Shown here one piece after another: positions 6,033 to 8,077 of a stretch of DNA of 8,077 nt. The notes under the pieces are model-generated. The model was given only the letters and a program-made list of their open reading frames with translations. It was not told the origin of the DNA and did not search any database. Origin of the DNA: Planctomycetota bacterium (lineage in GTDB: Bacteria; Planctomycetota; Planctomycetia; Gemmatales; Gemmataceae); the NCBI GenBank assembly GCA_018970845.1, contig JAGWVO010000158.1, forward strand, positions 1-8,077, written 5' to 3'. Every line of letters begins with the position of its first letter. Position 1 is the first letter of the stretch. The position numbers and the translations under genes are program-made.

Positions 6033-7286
6033 ATGCGCGCGCTGCTGTTCGGCATCGGCAGCGCCGGCGATGTCTTCCCCTTTCTGGCGCTGGGCAAGGG
6101 CCTGCGCGAGCGCGGCTGGCGGGTGACGATCGCCGCCAGCCCCGTTCACGCCTCCGCCGTGGCCCGCGCCTCGTGCGGCTTCGAGCCGATGGGCTCCCCC
6201 GAGGACTACGACCGCCTCACCTCCAATCCCGACCTTTGGAAGCCAAGGCATGGCATCCGTGTCATCCTCGGGGATGGCGGCGCCGCGGCCATGGTGCGCC
6301 GGCAGCGCGACCTCGCGCGCGAGTTCGTCTCGGGCCCCGGCCGGGCCGTCGTGGTGGCCTCGTCCCTGGCGTTCGGCGCACGCGTGGCGCGGGAGCAGGC
6401 GGGGTTCCCCTTGGTCACCGCCCATCTGGCGCCCGTTGTCCTCCGGTGTCGCCGGCAACCGCCGGTGATCACCCGGGTCTTTCCAGAAGGCCTGATCGTC
6501 AGGTGGCTGCCCGGCCTCGCCTACCGGCTCGTCGACCGGCGGATCGCCGATCCCCTTGTCGGCCCCTTGGTGGAGCCCCTGAGGGGGGAATCCGGCCTTC
6601 CGGCCACCGCGCGGTACCTCGACGGGTGGTGGAACAGCCCCGACCGGGTTCTCCTGGCGTTTCCGCGCTGGTTCGGTTCACCCCCGTCGTTGCCCCCGCA
6701 AGCCGTTCATGCCGGCTTCCTGTTCCATGACGACGCCGGGCGGGGCGACGACCTCGGCGCCCTCCACCGGTTTTTGGCCGATGGGCCGCCGCCCGTCGCC
6801 GTCACGCTTGGCTCCGCGATGCGTCACGGCCGGGAAATCCTCGAGAGGGTGGTTCAAGCGTGTGTCGGGCTTGGAAGGCGGCTGCTCATTCTCAGCAAGG
6901 ATCCGGCGCAGGTGCCCGCCAAGTTGCCCCCGACGGCGCTCCATGTGGGTTGGGCCCCCATGGGGGAGACGCTGCCCCGTTGCGCGGCGCTGATCCACCA
7001 TGGCGGCGTCGGCACGCTGGCACGGGCGTTCCAGGCGGGGATTCCGCAAATCGTCGTGCCGTTCTGCCACGACCAACCCGACAACAGCGAGCGGGTGACG
7101 AGGCTGGGAGCCGGAAGGTGGATCGGCCCCGGCGCGGTCCTCAGGGGAAGGCTGGGGCCGGTCTTGCGCGCGGTTCTTGGCGATTTCGACATGCGCGACC
7201 GGTGCCACGCGCTCGCCCGTCAGATCGACCCCAAGGCGGCCATCGCCAACGGTTGCGCGATCGTGGAACAGGCCGGCCAGGGGTAG
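6033..7286 (+). CDS. GT1-type glycosyltransferase (UDP-glycosyltransferase / YjiC-like, GT-B fold)
   Basis: This 417-residue protein, predicted cytoplasmic with no signal or membrane segment, should transfer a sugar from a nucleotide donor to a lipid, sterol, pigment or other small acceptor. The N-terminus carries the acceptor-domain opening of this family, FGIGSAGDVFPFLALGKGL (6-24), with a GSxGDxxP-like motif. The C-terminal donor domain starts near residue 254 (VAVTLGSAM). It contains VGWAPMGETLPRCAALIHHGGVG-type donor-binding sequence at 305-327, with H322-H323-G-G expected at the diphosphate, and PFCHDQPDN (343-351), whose Asp-Gln pair usually binds the sugar hydroxyls. The length is normal for the family. 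A run of six G (6020-6025) seven bases before the ATG serves as ribosome site. The start is 22 bases after the oxidoreductase stop, so translation may be coupled. The acceptor is unknown, and this could also be called an ErmE-type macrolide-like or sterol-like glycosyltransferase by similarity. Confidence 0.92.
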   Translation: MRALLFGIGSAGDVFPFLALGKGLRERGWRVTIAASPVHASAVARASCGFEPMGSPEDYDRLTSNPDLWKPRHGIRVILGDGGAAAMVRRQRDLAREFVSGPGRAVVVASSLAFGARVAREQAGFPLVTAHLAPVVLRCRRQPPVITRVFPEGLIVRWLPGLAYRLVDRRIADPLVGPLVEPLRGESGLPATARYLDGWWNSPDRVLLAFPRWFGSPPSLPPQAVHAGFLFHDDAGRGDDLGALHRFLADGPPPVAVTLGSAMRHGREILERVVQACVGLGRRLLILSKDPAQVPAKLPPTALHVGWAPMGETLPRCAALIHHGGVGTLARAFQAGIPQIVVPFCHDQPDNSERVTRLGAGRWIGPGAVLRGRLGPVLRAVLGDFDMRDRCHALARQIDPKAAIANGCAIVEQAGQG

Positions 7287-7519
7287 GGCTGGCCCTGTCA
7301 ATCCTCGAAAACCTGGGGCATTGGCAATCAACCCCATTGCGGACGATTTTCAAATCATTGGATAATAAAGATTGATGTAAATCCTATATAAACGCTAAAG
7401 GTGGAATCCCTGGCCTCGTCCAGCGCTCTCGTTGTTTCCGGATTGGGATTTTTTTTTGCCGCTTAACCGGTTGAAATAGATCAAGTCATATCGATAAATT
7501 CAATTATTCGGACCCTGAT
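7287..7519 (+). other. AT-rich convergent intergenic spacer
   Basis: This spacer lies between the stops of two converging genes and is far more AT-rich than the coding DNA around it. It has no credible coding frame. Seen features: a short stem GGCCAG (7275-7280) with CTGGCC (7289-7294) around the glycosyltransferase stop codon, without a T tract; a TATATAAA stretch (7385-7392) with no good -35 partner; AATCCC (7405-7410), able to pair with GGGATT (7445-7450), leading straight into a run of nine T (7449-7457); and the palindrome AACCGGTT (7465-7472). It may hold termination signals or a small transcript; nothing is firm. Confidence 0.6.
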
Positions 7520-8077
7520 TCAGTCCATCGAGACAACCTCGCCTCCGGAGCGCGTGCCCATGGCGACCCAGGCGCGGGGGCTGATCGTGTTGTTGACTTG
7601 CCGGACGGATCCATCGCCAAGAAGGAAGTTGGCGCCACCGGGGTGCCGGCTCCAGAAGTCGTCGACATGGGCGACGGGACTGTTGGGGGTATGCGGCGGA
7701 TCGAGCGGGTCGAGGATGCCCGTGTGGCCCAGGATCAGCGGATGGGATGGTTCCACCACGGTCGGATCGGAGGGATGAACCGATGTCATGCCTGAAGCGA
7801 TGCCGGCCCAGACGCACTTGAGAAGGTTCGAGCTCCGCTCCCCCACCACGATCGTGTTGGAAACGCCGTCGAGGATGTCACCCAGGCGGGTGCGGCTGTT
7901 GCGGTACAGCACGCCGTCCCCGCGGCCGGGGTCGTCGGAAATCTCGCCCCGGCCGTACATGCCCGCGTAGTTGGAAGGCCCCATCGTGAGGGGCACTCCG
8001 GTGGTCGTGAAAGGCATGGTGTGGCTATCGGAAGGGCACAGGAATGTTTTCAAGATGGTTGCGCGGGCAACGGCATT
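7520..8077 (-). CDS. DUF1559 (SBP_bac_10 / type II pseudopilin-like) protein, C-terminal part; N-terminus outside window
   Basis: The minus-strand frame is open to the right edge, giving 185 visible residues and a stop at 7522-7520. The first visible residues read NAVARATILKTFLCPSD, and the family's CPSD block is present. SNYAG, then RNSRTRLGDILDGVSNTIVVGE, show the usual order of conserved blocks. The C-terminal H-X9-DG motif is intact: His at 7645-7643 and Asp-Gly at 7615-7610. A TTG at 8053 is in frame but falls inside the conserved region, so it is not the start. Full members carry an N-terminal prepilin-type cleavage and methylation signal with one membrane helix, absent here only because of the window edge. 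They are very numerous in Planctomycetes; their role is not settled, and a pseudopilin-like surface or secretion role is inferred from the N-terminus. The gene converges on the glycosyltransferase gene, and I see no clear terminator after its stop. Confidence 0.95.
   Translation of the reverse strand, partial: NAVARATILKTFLCPSDSHTMPFTTTGVPLTMGPSNYAGMYGRGEISDDPGRGDGVLYRNSRTRLGDILDGVSNTIVVGERSSNLLKCVWAGIASGMTSVHPSDPTVVEPSHPLILGHTGILDPLDPPHTPNSPVAHVDDFWSRHPGGANFLLGDGSVRQVNNTISPRAWVAMGTRSGGEVVSMD

Noticed and set aside
4892..6097. A 401-codon open frame on the minus strand opposite the oxidoreductase
   Set aside because: It mirrors a well-supported gene, has Gly/Ala/Val/Leu/Asp-biased composition, and extends past that gene's ends without its own signals. 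It is a codon-bias shadow.
7275..7294. GGCCAG/CTGGCC hairpin as a terminator of the glycosyltransferase gene
   Set aside because: The stem is only 6 bp, encloses the stop codon and has no T tract after it.
7554..7778. Short plus-strand frames opposite the DUF1559 gene
   Set aside because: They mirror a gene with intact CPSD and H-X9-DG motifs and show no recognisable features of their own.

Overview
The window suggests a planctomycete chromosome. The DNA is GC-rich with strongly G/C-ending codons. One edge carries a DUF1559 pseudopilin-like protein with the H-X9-DG motif, a family hugely expanded in Planctomycetes. The other genes (a secreted esterase-like hydrolase, a CSPTR-type sulfatase, a Gfo/Idh/MocA oxidoreductase and an MFS carrier) are also typical of that phylum. 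I cannot name a genus from the sequence alone.

Layout. Bases 1-1214 (+) hold the 3' part of an alpha/beta-hydrolase, cut by the left edge just before its nucleophile. After 27 bases comes a secreted type I sulfatase (1242-3119, +). The two look like one transcription unit and both carry an extra C-terminal beta-rich domain. A 119-base gap with weak hairpins leads to a 12-TM MFS transporter (3239-4813, +), which is closed by a clear intrinsic terminator (4828-4864). Next come a Gfo/Idh/MocA-family oxidoreductase (4889-6010, +) and, 22 bases later, a GT1-type glycosyltransferase (6033-7286, +). A 233-base AT-rich spacer with a T9 run separates these from a convergent DUF1559 gene (7520 to beyond 8077, -) cut by the right edge.

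How the genes may work together. The hydrolase and sulfatase fit removal of ester and sulfate groups from an exported or environmental polysaccharide. The MFS carrier could move a small product. The oxidoreductase could act on a sugar or cyclitol, and the glycosyltransferase would attach a sugar to an unknown acceptor. This link is inferred from gene order and families; no substrate can be read from the sequence, and the terminator separates the last pair from the first three genes.

I saw no CRISPR array, tRNA or rRNA, insertion sequence, phage gene or recognisable defence system. The most useful oddities are the replaced EKP motif in the oxidoreductase, a charged loop of about 100 residues between the last two membrane segments of the transporter, the C-terminal accessory domains on both hydrolytic enzymes, and the AT-rich spacer near the right end.
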